Shown one piece after another: positions 1-10,984 of a stretch of DNA of 64,000 nt. Source of the DNA: Loxodes magnus (lineage: Eukaryota; Ciliophora; Karyorelictea; Loxodida; Loxodidae); NCBI GenBank assembly GCA_946699065.1, contig CAMPDV010000517.1:62001-126000 (forward strand). Reading direction: 5' to 3'. The notes below the pieces were generated by a model that saw nothing but the letters and a program-made list of their open reading frames with translations, ran no database searches and was not told the DNA's origin. Position 1 is the first letter of the stretch. Every line of letters begins with the position of its first letter. The translations under genes and the position numbers were made by a program.

Positions 1-178
1 GCTTGGAAAATAATTTAGCTTGAAGAATGAATAAGGTTAATTTTATGAGTTCTGAAATAAATTATAGGTATTTAACCTATCATGCTGTACTTATATAAGA
101 AAAACTGGGATTTCGGGAAATATGATAAATCAATTTAATGAGTTAAAGAAGTAATTTCCAAATCTTAAAATAAAATGA
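1..178 (+). CDS. F-box/LRR protein, 3' end only
   Basis: This is the C-terminal end of a member of the F-box/leucine-rich-repeat family found four more times in the window; the gene runs in from the left edge. With the TAA/TAG=Q and TGA=W reading the visible part ends FPNLKIK followed by TGA at 176-178. It matches the C-terminus of the copies at 3323, 7951 and 23010 nearly residue for residue (shared motif QFYEFWNKLQVF, in which W is TGA). This copy is the only one where a TGA lies right at the common end of the family, so it is the best guide to where these proteins stop. Substrate unknown. Confidence 0.7.
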
Positions 179-1285
179 GATATCATAAAATTAACTTAAA
201 AACTTATTTTTTAAAATAGTTACATTTAAAGATTAATATACCTTTTTATAAAAAGATATGTCAAAATAAAATTGTCCTAAAGTCATTTAACATTGTTAAT
301 TTTATATTAACTTTGTTTTATATACAAGATCCCATACTATCTAAACAATTATATTTTTTAATTAAAGTTTTAAATATTTTATATAATTTTAATTAATTTT
401 AATTATATTTTATTCAGATTTCTTAATAATTAAGAAATTTAGATTTCAAATTATCTCTAAATAGTATAATTATATTTTATATCCAAAAAAGTTTTAAACT
501 TTTGTGCTTTCATTGTTAAATTTAGTTTGTGAGAAATTATATTTATTTATTTTTCTTCCCCAATAAAAATTAAGGTGATTTATACCTTATTTTATGTTTT
601 AGACTATTATTTGTTTTAAATTATTTAAATTTTAGTTTTTCATTTTAGATAATAAAATTATTTAAATTTCTATGTTTAAGATAAAAAATATAAAATATAA
701 AATAAAAGTTCTTAATAGCAATAACAATCCTTAGCAAACAAAAATTAGTTTAAAAAGAAACTATTTTCTTAAATTTATATAATATGTTTTTACCTTAGTT
801 AAGAAAATATTTAATGAAATCAATTAATTAGATTATATTTTTTGCTAATTTACATGTTTTAGTTAATATTTAATTCTCTATTTAAAGTTTATTATTATAT
901 AATAGTTTAGCATTTAAACATAATTAAATGCATATCAAAATTTATAATTTTTTAATTAGTATTAATTTATTACTTTTTATAAGATGATATTAGATTAATA
1001 TGAATAGAATAAAATAACTTATTTTTAAATATACATTATAAAGATTGTTTAGTTAACATAGTAGTATTATTTTATTTTACAATAAAACTTAAAATTTTAA
1101 ATATAGTAAAGTAAGTTATAGAAATATTTATTTTTATTGTGTATGTTTTATCTCAATAAACTAATAAAAAATTAATTTTGCTATTTTTGTTGTTTAGTTT
1201 TAATTTAAAATCATTTCTATTTATTTAAATATATTTTAAATAAATAGAAATAAAAATATAAAAATAGTAGTAAAGTTATGATTAA
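179..1285. other. AT-rich intergenic stretch
   Basis: Nearly pure A+T with homopolymer runs and short direct repeats. I see no protein motif, RNA gene or element end in it. Confidence 0.6.
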
Positions 1286-1289
1286 TGCA

Positions 1290-1860
1290 AATTTTATTGA
1301 TATAGATAAGCTCTCGCTTTCCTCTATTTACTCTGATCGATTTCCTAATAAAATCAAATAAAATATTCTACTAATCAATTTCTGCAAAATGGGACAACAT
1401 TAAATGATGAGTATATGTTTCATAATCATAGGTATCAAATCAACATTCCGAATAATCGTAAAGATGTTTAGTGTAAGATTTTTTAAAAAGATCTTTAAAG
1501 TTTGGAGGTTTAATTAACTAATTGATTATAAGCTTAAAAGATACTTTCAAGAGATCTAAAACTCCTTTCCAGCTAAACGCCATAGACAATCTTTTGATAC
1601 ATATAACACGGATATCCTGTTTCATAACTCAATAAGCTTCAGTCAGGGAATTCCATAACTATGGGCTGACAGGTTTCAAGCCGCTAGCAAGAGTGGATTA
1701 CCAGAAAAATTTGTTTCCCTTACTGAGATAAACTCCAACAAGGAACTTTCTCAGCCATAGAATATGAGCTTTACCTTATCATTAAAAATTGAAAGCTTGA
1801 TCAGAGAATCAACCTCAGCTTGCACATCTTTTTAATTATATATGGATTTATAATAAGACA
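1290..1860 (-). CDS. LINE ORF2, C-terminal fragment
   Basis: Read on the minus strand this segment gives a protein-like stretch with runs such as LWLRKFLVGVYLSKGNKFFW and SGLKPVSPQLWNSLTEAYW, then a motif ECWFDTYDYETYTHHLMLSH. The last resembles the C-terminal Cys/His motif (C..C...ET..H....C) found after the reverse transcriptase of APE-type non-LTR retrotransposons, with the final Cys replaced. Base composition is clearly richer in G+C than the flanks. The reverse transcriptase and endonuclease are absent, so this is the tail of a truncated element. With the coiled-coil ORF1 at 2641 on the same strand it probably forms one internally deleted LINE. Assignment is moderate because the zinc motif is imperfect. 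Confidence 0.45.
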
Positions 1861-2199
1861 ATTATAAATCTTGCTTCCACCATTCTTAATATTATAATAA
1901 TAATGATGATAATAATGAATTATAAGCACTATACATTTCAATCCGATTCAATACTTTAAAGCTTATTAGTTTTTTTAAATATTCCATTATCAGTTTTCTT
2001 CAAGAAAATTTTCTTTTAGTATATATCTGGATTTACACATTAACCCTTTTTATTAAAGATATCTTAATTCAGTAAAATTTAATTCCAATCATATTATAAT
2101 TGTTTCTTTGCTTAGCATGAGCAATGTCCATCAAGATTTCACTCCCTTTGTACATTTTTTTCTGTATAATAACTTTTTTGGAGTGCAATATAAATTACT

Positions 2200-2641
2200 A
2201 AAAGATTATCATAATTTTAAATTTTTTGTTGCTACTTTCGCTTTAAATATCAACAGTATCTTAGTGTACGTCCACATATCCTCCAATATCAGCATTGCTT
2301 TTTTTCTTATATAATTTTTTTTCTGAATGATTTTTAGGTTCTACATACATCGGGTAATTTATCGACATATTTAATAGGAAGATGCTTTCGGCCAGCTCTG
2401 CAAAATAGTTTAATTTTGTTTCTAATTACTCGATTCTGCTCTTTGATGAGTACTTATTTTAAGTTTTTGATTTTAATGTGCTGGGCATCAGGATAGCGAT
2501 TTTTCCTCCAAGTTCTTATGCGTTTCTTAATAGTTAAAAATTCTCCTGTTGCATAATTTGGAGTTCTCAAAGTATATTTTGCTAATCTTAATTTGATTGA
2601 GATGGATCCTGTTTAGAAGAAACTTTTTGCAAATTTTCCAT
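2200..2641 (-). CDS. LINE ORF1-like coiled-coil protein
   Basis: Starts at an ATG (complement of 2639-2641) and reads MENLQKVSSKQDPSQSNQDQ, then a coiled coil with the core QIMQQENFQLLRNAQELGGK. It is clearly related to the protein beginning at 40173 on the plus strand (core VMQQENLKLLRNVQELEEK). Both have a Q/N-rich lead and a heptad-like L/I pattern. ORF1 proteins of LINEs are typically coiled-coil RNA-binding chaperones, and the other ORF1 families in this window carry a CCHC knuckle; none is visible here. The end is not defined by a stop, so the 3' limit is approximate. Downstream on the same strand lies an ORF2 tail, suggesting an internally deleted LINE. Confidence 0.5.
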
Positions 2642-2649
2642 TTTTTATA

Positions 2650-3255
2650 CAAAAAAATGAGTTATAAAAATTTAAATCCTAAAGTTAGAATGTATAATTT
2701 ATATAAATAATTTAAAATTATATTTAATTATTGAATTATTATTAGTAGTAAATAATTAAGTTTTACAATATATTAAATTTTTAATTTAAATTTTAAAACT
2801 ACTTTTTTATTAATTTTCATCACAATTATTCTCAACTTTAGATATTAAAAAAATTAATATAAATCAATAAAATCTTTAAATTTATACTAATTATTTTTAT
2901 GAATATTGCTTGCTTAAAATATTTTTATTAAGGTCTTTTAACAAAAAAAATTGACATTTCATAATTGAATAAATATTAAAAAAGTTAATTTAAATTTTCT
3001 ATTATTTAATAATTTTACTAAAAGCAAAAGAAAAATTTAAACTTTTTCTAATTTATTATAATTAGTTAAAATATTTAGTATTTAACATATTTATTATAAA
3101 AAGATAATTTAATTTAGCATTTTTAAACATTTTGTTTATAAAAAATAAAGAATTTAATTTGCTATAAACTATTTAAATATAGATATCTAATTATCTTATA
3201 AATAATATAATCATATTTAATTAGCTTTTTATTATTTTCAATATCAACTTCTAAA
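2650..3255. other. AT-rich intergenic stretch
   Basis: Runs of A and T with no recognisable feature, leading into the upstream region of the F-box/LRR gene at 3323. Confidence 0.5.
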
Positions 3256-3259
3256 AGAC

Positions 3260-3279
3260 TGTTTTAAAACGCCTAACTT
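3260..3279 (+). promoter_or_regulatory. Conserved block upstream of F-box/LRR gene
   Basis: The block TGTTTTAAAACGCCTAACTT sits 43 bases before the ATG at 3323. The same 20 bases occur on the minus strand at 24544-24563, 40 bases before the ATG of the paralogue at 24503. A weaker TTATTTTAAAACC match lies about 45-50 bases before the copy starting at 9426. Conservation at a fixed distance from the start in otherwise diverged flanks suggests a core promoter or 5' UTR element; it could also be simple duplication. Confidence 0.4.
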
Positions 3280-3322
3280 CTTTATTTTAATTCTTTATTT
3301 CAGAATTTTATAAAAGATACTG

Positions 3323-4800
3323 ATGGAGTAAAGTGTTTGATGCTTGAAAAAATAGAAAATAATTAATATAATAAAAGAATAAAATTAGACTAAAACTCAC
3401 CAAGATTAAGACTAGAATCCCTAATAAAAATGTAGAGTTCATATAAATTCCTTACCATTTTACATCTTAGAACTAATTTTTTCTTATTAAGACTTCAAAT
3501 AAATTTGTAGGAATGAATAAGTGTAAAAAAAGTGATTAAAGGTAAAATATGATACTTGCTAAATTAATATTGAATATTTTTTAAACAATTTATAAAAATT
3601 ACATAAAAGATAAGAAATAAAATAATAAAAAACCAAAGAGTCTGATATTTAACTTTTAGAAATATTTAGATAAAATTTTAGTAAAATAGAAAAGCATAAT
3701 CCTATCTCTTTAGTATTACATCCTATAGAAATTAATTTTCTTGATTAATAATTAAGTAAAGGTTAATAAATGTAGACATAATTAGATGAAGCTATGTAAT
3801 ATCTTAGTGAAATATTAAGAAAGAAAAAAGAGATAAAGTAAGAATATATATAATAATAAAAAGTGCTACATTATGGATAATAAATACAAACTATTTACGT
3901 TAAAGGAAGATATTGAAATAAATATATTAATTAAGTTTTATTTCTATGCCCTAATTTAAAAATTTTGAAAATAGAAAGTTGTAATGTTAAAGAAGAAAAT
4001 CTTACAAATATAAGCAAACTATAGAACTTAAAAATATTCTATTTAGATAATAATAATGAAAAATTAAATGGGTAATATTTATAATTTAATAGAGACTGCT
4101 AACTTCATTCTATTTCACTTTAAGGCTCCTAAATTAGAGGATGCTAATTTTTGATAGATTATTTGAGTTTAAAGGGAGGAAATCTTAGAAAATTATATCT
4201 GAAAGTAGGAAATTTAAACTCAGATCAATTAATTGCAATTTTCTAAAATAGTTAAAATTTAGAAGATATAAAAATTGAATGATCTGAATAAAAGCATTAG
4301 AAATGATTAAAATATATAGAATAAAACCTAGTAAATTTAAAAAGCTTAAAATTATAATATTGCTAAATTAAAAAATAAGCACTCCTTTATTTCTTTTAGA
4401 ACAATGAATCTAATATAGAAAAGCTAAAGTTTTTAAGTTGTAATTAAATAGATTTAGAAATAATTTAAGTTATAATCTAAAGATTCTAAAACTTAAAATC
4501 ACTTAGATTTTTTTGAGGCTAGAATATAAATTTCTTAAGTATTTAAAATATTTTATAAAATAGTAAAAGTTTAGAAAAATTAGAATTATCATGTTTGAAG
4601 CTTGAAAAAGATTTGATATTGAAGGATGAATAAGGCTAATTTTATGAGTTCTGAAATAAATTATAGGTATTTAAACTATCATGTTGCACTTTTAATGGAA
4701 ATCAACTTTATGAAAATATGAGAAATCAATTAGATGAGCTAAAGAAATAATTTCCAAGCCTTAGGATAAAAGGAATATATATGCATGAAACTTTAAAACT
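3323..4800 (+). CDS. F-box/leucine-rich-repeat protein (paralogue 1)
   Basis: A single uninterrupted frame begins MEQSVWCLKKQKI. At residues about 40-75 it has an F-box-like segment, NSLPFYILELIFSYQDFKQI then QVQKKWLKV, matching the LP..IL..IF...L.....V...W pattern that binds Skp1. After a charged linker come leucine-rich repeats such as CPNLKILKIESCNVKEENL and SKSLEKLELSCLKLEKD. F-box/LRR proteins choose substrates for SCF ubiquitin ligases; the substrate here is unknown. In-frame TGA falls where paralogues also have TGA (LEDIKIEW, YEFWNKL), so they are read as Trp. The start was chosen because it aligns with the ATG of the copies at 9426 and 24503. The frame runs past the family's usual end (LRIKGI near 4776) without TGA, so the true stop is uncertain. 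Confidence 0.75.
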
Positions 4801-4829
4801 TTTATCTTCTAATAATTATACATTTAAAG

Positions 4830-5765
4830 TACAAAAAATTAAAATTTTATAAATTTTTTCAAAAGTAGACTTAATACTAAATTTTATCAACTTTAGTTAT
4901 TTTTTTCAATTTTTTACTTTAAGCTATATTTAAAATTTAATAGTTTTTTATTCAACTTTTACTTTTAAAATTTGAATTTTAAAATTTTATATTGCTAATT
5001 TATTAGCAAATTATCCTTATTTTCTTAATTTTTAAATAATTATTTACTGAAAGTTCTTTTGAGAAAATTTATTTTAAATAAAGATTTTAAACTTTTGAAT
5101 ATTTGTGAGTCACATTCATCTTTAATTAAATTAAGAAATTGTTTAAAATTTTTCTTATCAATAAAAAAACATTTAAACTTTAATATTTTATTTTATGTTA
5201 ATCTGTTTTAAAAAATAATAATATCGTTTAAAGTAACTTTTGATTTTTTATTTCAGTTTAAATTTTTTTATTCTGAGAATTACAGATAATTTACAATTTG
5301 TTTATAGAAATACATAATTAAATCTTAATTTATGAATATAAACACTTTTTTAATATTAAATATTTAATTTAATAAAGTAAATGTAAACTAAATATATTTA
5401 ATTTAGTAAAGAATTTACAATAAATATTCTTTTTTTTATATTAAAAACTTTTATCTTTAAATAATCAAAAAATGTAATAAAAACTATTTATTAGAATTTA
5501 ATTACTTTTAGTTTATAAATATTTAATTTACCAGCTTTGTATATTAAAATTTTCTTTAAGTTAAATTTAATTTATTTTTAATTTATACTTATTATGATTA
5601 AAAGTTATTAATAAGTTAAACTAATAAGTAAAATATACAAATTAAATTAAAATAATTAATAGAAAATATTTATTTAAAATAAAAGGAATTTAGTTAAAAT
5701 TTACAAAGGAATTTTAATAAAATGCTATTTTAAGACTTTATATTATTAAAATGCAAGATTTTAAA
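4830..5765. other. AT-rich intergenic stretch
   Basis: Low-complexity A+T sequence. No motif, RNA gene or repeat end recognised. Confidence 0.5.
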
Positions 5766-5769
5766 GATA

Positions 5770-6545
5770 GATTTCTCTTGAGGAAGGGATTGAGTAGGGT
5801 ATTAAAACTTAAAGTAAAGGGGCTAGGCTACAAATCCTATATAGGTATAACACTCCTAACTTACTATCTAAAAAGAGAAAAGAACTCTAGGCTGAAATTC
5901 TGCAAAAAATAAATAAAAATAAATAAAATTAGTAACTTGGAATAAACTACTTTCTAGCTGGAACAGGTTGGACCTACTTGGACAAAAAAACTTTGCAAAA
6001 TAGAACTTACTGAGATGTTAACCCTAATATAAGCATTGATATTAAGAGTAATAGTATTGGATGAAGACCAAAGACATCGAAAAAAGAAGTAGTTGCAACC
6101 GACATTGAAGAGGAAAAACTTCATTTTGGTGGAAAATTTTGAAACATAACAAGATAAAAAATGGTAAGAGAAAAATGGAAAATTACATTTGAAATTTTTA
6201 AGAGTAAAACTAAAAAATTGGAAGAGACAAGATTAATTTAATTCAGAAATTTAAAAGAAAACTGGAATATTTCCTACAAGAATCATAATAAATGGATTGT
6301 ATATTAATGGAAATAGAGAAAAGAAAAGAGCAAACAGAAAAAATTAGAAAATTATACAATATTTACAAAAGTTGATGTTACCTATGACGGAAATGGCCGC
6401 AAACATAGTAATTAAGAAGAATGATCTGAAGTTCGATTTGACTCAAGGCAATAACTTTCTTCCCATCAAGCGACTGGAAGATCTGATGCAGGAAATAAGA
6501 ATTACTGACGGAGACCAATAGATTCTAAGAAAAAGAAGAAACTTA
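5770..6545 (+). CDS. Unidentified repeat-associated protein
   Basis: A GC-richer segment with a frame whose second half looks like a genuine protein: LKFLRVKLKNWKRQDQF, GIFPTRIIINGLYINGNREK, and NDLKFDLTQGNNFLPIKRLE followed by DLMQEIRI. The first ~130 bases (VKGLGYKSYIGITLL...KREKN) are repeated at 10560-10650 as VKRLGYKILHWRNSLL...KREKN, with the reading frame kept. That argues for a repeated coding element rather than a single host gene. I do not recognise the family. The basic, Q/N-rich composition would suit a LINE ORF1 or another nucleic-acid-binding protein, but there is no zinc knuckle. Start and stop are not defined. Confidence 0.35.
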
Positions 6546-6549
6546 CAAA

Positions 6550-7935
6550 TATTATAAACTTCTAAAATTTCTAGCCGAAAAACAATTTTATTGGAATTTA
6601 TTAATAATTAATAAGTATATCTGTTGTTTTATTAATTTCTTTTTAATTATAAAATTGACTTCTCTAACTCTATTAAATTTCATAAAGATGATGTAGTGTT
6701 TTTTTATATTTTTAAATCCGAAATAAAAATATTTTTATTGCTTATTTAAAAAGATTATTTTCAAATATATCATATTTACTAAAATTATTAGAAATTAAAA
6801 ATACTCTTCATTTTTATATGTTTATAACTTTAAACTATCATTAAAGTTAATTATTTAATACAACAATATTTTTATATTAATATTTTTAATTTATAAACAT
6901 AGTAAAAGTAAAATAACTTATTTTATTTTTTAAAAGTGGGGATAATCACTCTCTTTATTATATTTACGTCATAAAATTAAAAATAGCTAATAAAAACTTA
7001 GTTTACATAATTTTTTAAGTTTTAAATTTTTAAGGGTTATTACAACTAGTTCATATACCATAGATTTAAAACTAAGATGACATTAAATTTATTTCTAAAG
7101 ATATTCTCTTTCAAAAAGTTGTAATAACGTAATATTATTGAAGTCTCTTAAGTCTTGATATTCAAAAATATTAATAAGTTGTTAAAAAAATGCTTAGCTC
7201 TACTTCTTTAAGTTTATATTTATTCCTAGATGTCTAAAGAAAGCAGATAAATGAATAAAATATTCAAAAACTGTTATAAATATATTTTGCTTCTACTATA
7301 AGCTTTTATTTAAATAAAATATTTGTTGCACTCTTACTTTTGATCAATTTATCCTTTTTCTTCATTATCTTTAATAATCGAATCTAGTAAAGAAAAATTT
7401 TATTGACTCTAATGAAGAACAATTATATATTTTTAAATAATTTTGACATAGAATTTTAGTGTAATTAGCTGGAAATTAATAATATTTAGATAAAATAATA
7501 AATTTATAAGAATAAAGAAAATAAATAGTAAGTAATTAATAATTATAGGAAATAATTTAAATTCTTTATAAACTTAAATTAAGCTTATTATCAAAAAGCA
7601 CTGCTTATATCTATGCTAATTTTAATTGATAAATAAAATTAAAAAATTACTTTTATTTCAATCTTAATTCGTAATATGTAGTTTTATTAATTGAAAATGT
7701 AATAAATAAATAGAAGAATTGAATAGAAATAAAAGCTAATATAAGTTATAAATGATTTATTTTAAACTAATAGGATATATATAAAAAATTCTAAGTAATC
7801 TTAAATATGACACAATTTAAAAATGATTTTAATAGACAAATGTATAAAATATCTTTATAATCAATATTATTTTAGATAAATCTTTTATTAAAAGTTATAT
7901 TATTTTTAAATGTTAACTTTATTAAAAATAAGTTT
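6550..7935. other. AT-rich intergenic stretch
   Basis: Mostly A+T. A slightly more complex patch at about 6940-7480 has no recognisable motif in either strand. No feature called. Confidence 0.5.
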
Positions 7936-7950
7936 TAAAGTTTAGCTCTT

Positions 7951-9426
7951 TTATACTCCTATTATTCTAAGATTTGGAAATTGTTTTTTTAATTCAATTA
8001 TTTCCTTTCTCATATTTTCAGAAATTTAATTTCTATTAAATGTGCAGCATGATAGATTAAATACTTATAATTTACTTCAGAACTCATAGAATTAATCTTA
8101 TTCATTCTTTAATCTAAATTCTTTTTCGAACTCTAAAAAAATTAATTCTAATTTTTCTAAACTTTTGCTATTTTAGAAAATATATTCAATGTTTGTTGTG
8201 TTAATATTTTCGCAACTTTATAAGCTAAGTTATTTTAAGTTTTAGAATCTTTAAATTATAATTTGAATTATTTCTAAATCTATTTAATTACAACTATAAA
8301 ATTCTAATTTTTCTATATTAGATTTATTGTTCTAAAAAAATTAAAAGAGTGTTTATTTATCAATTTCACAATATCATAATTTTAAGCTTTTTAAATTTAC
8401 TATGTTTTATTCTATATATTTTAATCATTTCTAATGCTTTTATTCAGATCATTCAATTTGTATATCTTCTAAATTTTAACTATTTTAGAAAATTTGAATT
8501 AATTTATCTGAGTTTAAATCCCCAATTTCAAGATATAATCTTCTTAGTTTTTCTCCTTTTAATTTTAAATAATCTATCAAAAATTAACTTTGACGAATGT
8601 AAGAACTTTAAAATGAAATAGTTTAAAGTTAGCAGTCACTATTAAATTATAAATATTATCCAATCAACTTTTTATGATTACTATCTAAATAGAATTCTTT
8701 TAAATTTTTTAATTTGCTTATATTTGCAAGATTTTCTTCTTTAATATCGCAATTCTTAATTTTTAAAATCTATAAATTAGAACATAGAAATAAAACTTTA
8801 CTAATGTAATTGTTTCAGCATCTTCCATTAAAATAAAAATATTTTATTTTTTATCCACATGTAAGTACTGTTTATTTTTATATATGCTCTTACTTTATCT
8901 CTTTTTACTTTCTTAGTATTTCAATAAGATATTACATCATTTCATCTAATTTTCTCTCAAATTACTAATCTTTATTCTTATACTATTCAAGACATTCAAT
9001 TTCATTTAGATCTAAAAATAAAGAGATAGAGTTATGCTTTTCTATTTTACTAAAACTTTATTTAATTATTTCCAAAAGTTATATAGCATCTTCTTAAGTT
9101 ATTTATTTTTTATCTTTCTCATTTTCAAAAAGCATTTCTTACCAATTATTAGTCTTTTTTAAGTTTCTTAAAATATTATGAGCACTAACTTAAAAGGTTT
9201 CATATTATACTTTTAGTCACTTTTTTTACACTTATTCATTCCTGCAAATTTATTCAAAGTCTTAATAAGAAAAAATGAGTTCTAAGATGTAAAGAGGTAA
9301 GGAATTTATATGAACTGTATACTTTTATTATTTCTTATTTTTATCTTTTTGATTGTTTATCTATCATTATTCTTCCTCTTATTTATTTTCCTTCTAAAAT
9401 CCAAAGCGTTTAAAAATGAATCCCAT
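7951..9426 (-). CDS. F-box/leucine-rich-repeat protein (paralogue 2)
   Basis: Single open frame of 492 codons from the ATG at 9426 to a TAA at 7951-7953 just after LRIIGV. The N-terminus MGFIFKRFGFQKENK has the Met-Gly start of myristoylated proteins. A Q/E/K-rich linker leads to the F-box (INSLPLYILELIFSYQDFEQ, then VQKKWLKV) at about residues 45-85. Leucine-rich repeats follow to the end, for example CSNLQILKIKNCDIKEENL, NLKSLKLWYCEIDKQTL and NLKQLSLQSCENINTTNIEY. TGA codons fall in LKLWYC, RCWNN, IEWSE and FYEFWSKL; several of these positions are shared with paralogues. The role is probably SCF ubiquitin-ligase substrate recognition. If TAA always means Gln the protein would extend further; the family end elsewhere favours a stop near here. 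Confidence 0.78.
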
Positions 9427-9645
9427 TATTATTTTTATAAAAAACGAGTAAATAAATGTAAATATAATATTTATTGGTTTTAAAATAATATGAGAAATAT
9501 ATTCTAAAGATGTATTAATTATAATGAAACTATTAAAATATATTAATTATGATATAATTAATATATAATCAAACTGTTTTACTCAAATTATCAAAACAAC
9601 TGTTAAAGCAAAGTTTTCGTATGCTTATTATATATATTTTTAACA

Positions 9646-9995
9646 GGGTGGAAATCCCTTTCCTTCGGATGCTGCTTGGAGGCCCAGCAAGGTAACTAAA
9701 AAATTAGCGCTGACAGAGAATAAATCGGAGGAAGAGAAATCAATAAAAAGAGAAGCAAGACTTAGCAAGCTGGAGAACTCTGAATGCCAGGAGGAAACTT
9801 TCTTCATCATAGGTCAGGATAGATGTCCCCGTAATCGCATATTGCATTCTATGCTTTGGAAGGAAAAATTACAGGGACGTACAGCAGGAAGAGAAAACAA
9901 GGATAAAAAGACCCATAAAATTTTATTTTTCGACATGAAATAAAATTAATTTAAAGAGCTGCGCACCAATGAGAGTACTACGCGCTAATAATCCA
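9646..9995 (+). mobile_element. SINE-like element, family 1, copy a
   Basis: About 345 bases, much richer in G+C than the flanks, repeated at 43798-44145 in the same orientation with roughly 85-90% identity by eye. It starts GGTGGAAATCCCTTTCCTTC and ends in a stem-loop (9956-9986) with the core GCGCACCAATGAGAGTACTACGCGC. No plausible long protein is needed to explain it. A related 3' stem-loop ends the different element at 36469 and a tail at 56267-56300. Short length, sharp ends in AT-rich DNA and a shared 3' hairpin suggest a SINE or other non-autonomous retroelement mobilised by a LINE. I could not find convincing A and B boxes of a Pol III promoter. Confidence 0.6.
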
Positions 9996-10515
9996 ATTTA
10001 TTTATTTATCTCTTATAATATGAGACAAATTACTAGTTGGATTCAAGATTTTTAAGTGAACGCTTTTGGTTAAATATACGGACTTGGTAAAAACTTGAAG
10101 GCTATTAATATGAAATATAGATTCTTTAAGCATGCATATCTGTTTTCAAAAGGATCAACATAAACAATCCATTATATCTATTAAGAGATTGTTAAAACTA
10201 TACTGAATATTGAGAAACTTTATTGTGCTGATGCATTCTAAGTTATAAATAATAGTTATTAAAATAGGTTATATAAATATAAAATATATAATAGCTTTAT
10301 TAATAAACATAACTTAAGTTAAAAAAATAAACAATTTGTTTTATATAAATCTTTAACTAAATTAAGATTTATATTATATTCATATTATAAATATTATTTT
10401 TATTATGCACCTTACTTTATATAGTTTTTAAGTAATCAATAAACAAAAGGAAATTTTATATTAATTTTTTAGCTTTTTTTGTTTTATAATTTTCAAATAT
10501 AATATTATAAAATTA
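9995..10515. other. Unassigned stretch
   Basis: The first 200 bases have moderate complexity but no motif I recognise; the rest is A+T-rich intergenic sequence. Confidence 0.4.
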
Positions 10516-10520
10516 AAATT

Positions 10521-10690
10521 CATGGAGGTGGACTTCTCTTGGAAAGGAGGACCTCGGGAAGGTTTATACCCAAAGTAAAGAGACTAGGCTACAAAATCCT
10601 CCATTGGCGTAACTCTCTATTAGTCCATTATGCAAAGAGAGAAAAGAACACTAAGCGGGAGAAATTGAAACTCCACCAAATAAATTAAAA
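10521..10690 (+). repeat. Repeat shared with 5770-5900
   Basis: GC-richer block matching the start of the unidentified element at 5770, in particular the shared run AAAG(A/G)G(A/G)CTAGGCTACAAA and the downstream AGAGAAAAGAAC. The copy begins GGAGGTGGACTTCTC and ends AACTCCACC, so GGTGGA and TCCACC are complementary at its two ends. After about 10690 the two copies diverge completely. This could be a 5' end common to a repeat family or a short structured non-autonomous element. Confidence 0.45.
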
Positions 10691-10984
10691 AATTAAAATT
10701 TTTAACAAACAAGAATAAAATTTGGAATTTGATTATTAATCTTCGAGAATTTGATGTAATGAAATAAATAGTAAGATTAATAAAATCTACTTTAAAAAGA
10801 ATAAAAATAAAGATAATTTATTAAAATTATCAATATGATAGAAATTGAATTTAAACATATATAGATTATTTTATAAAAAAAGTTTAATAAAAGTTATGTA
10901 TGTTTAATTGATTCAAATTAGATTATTTCATTTTAAAAATTACAAAGTTATTATTTTTTTAATTAAATTTAATTTAAACTAAAA

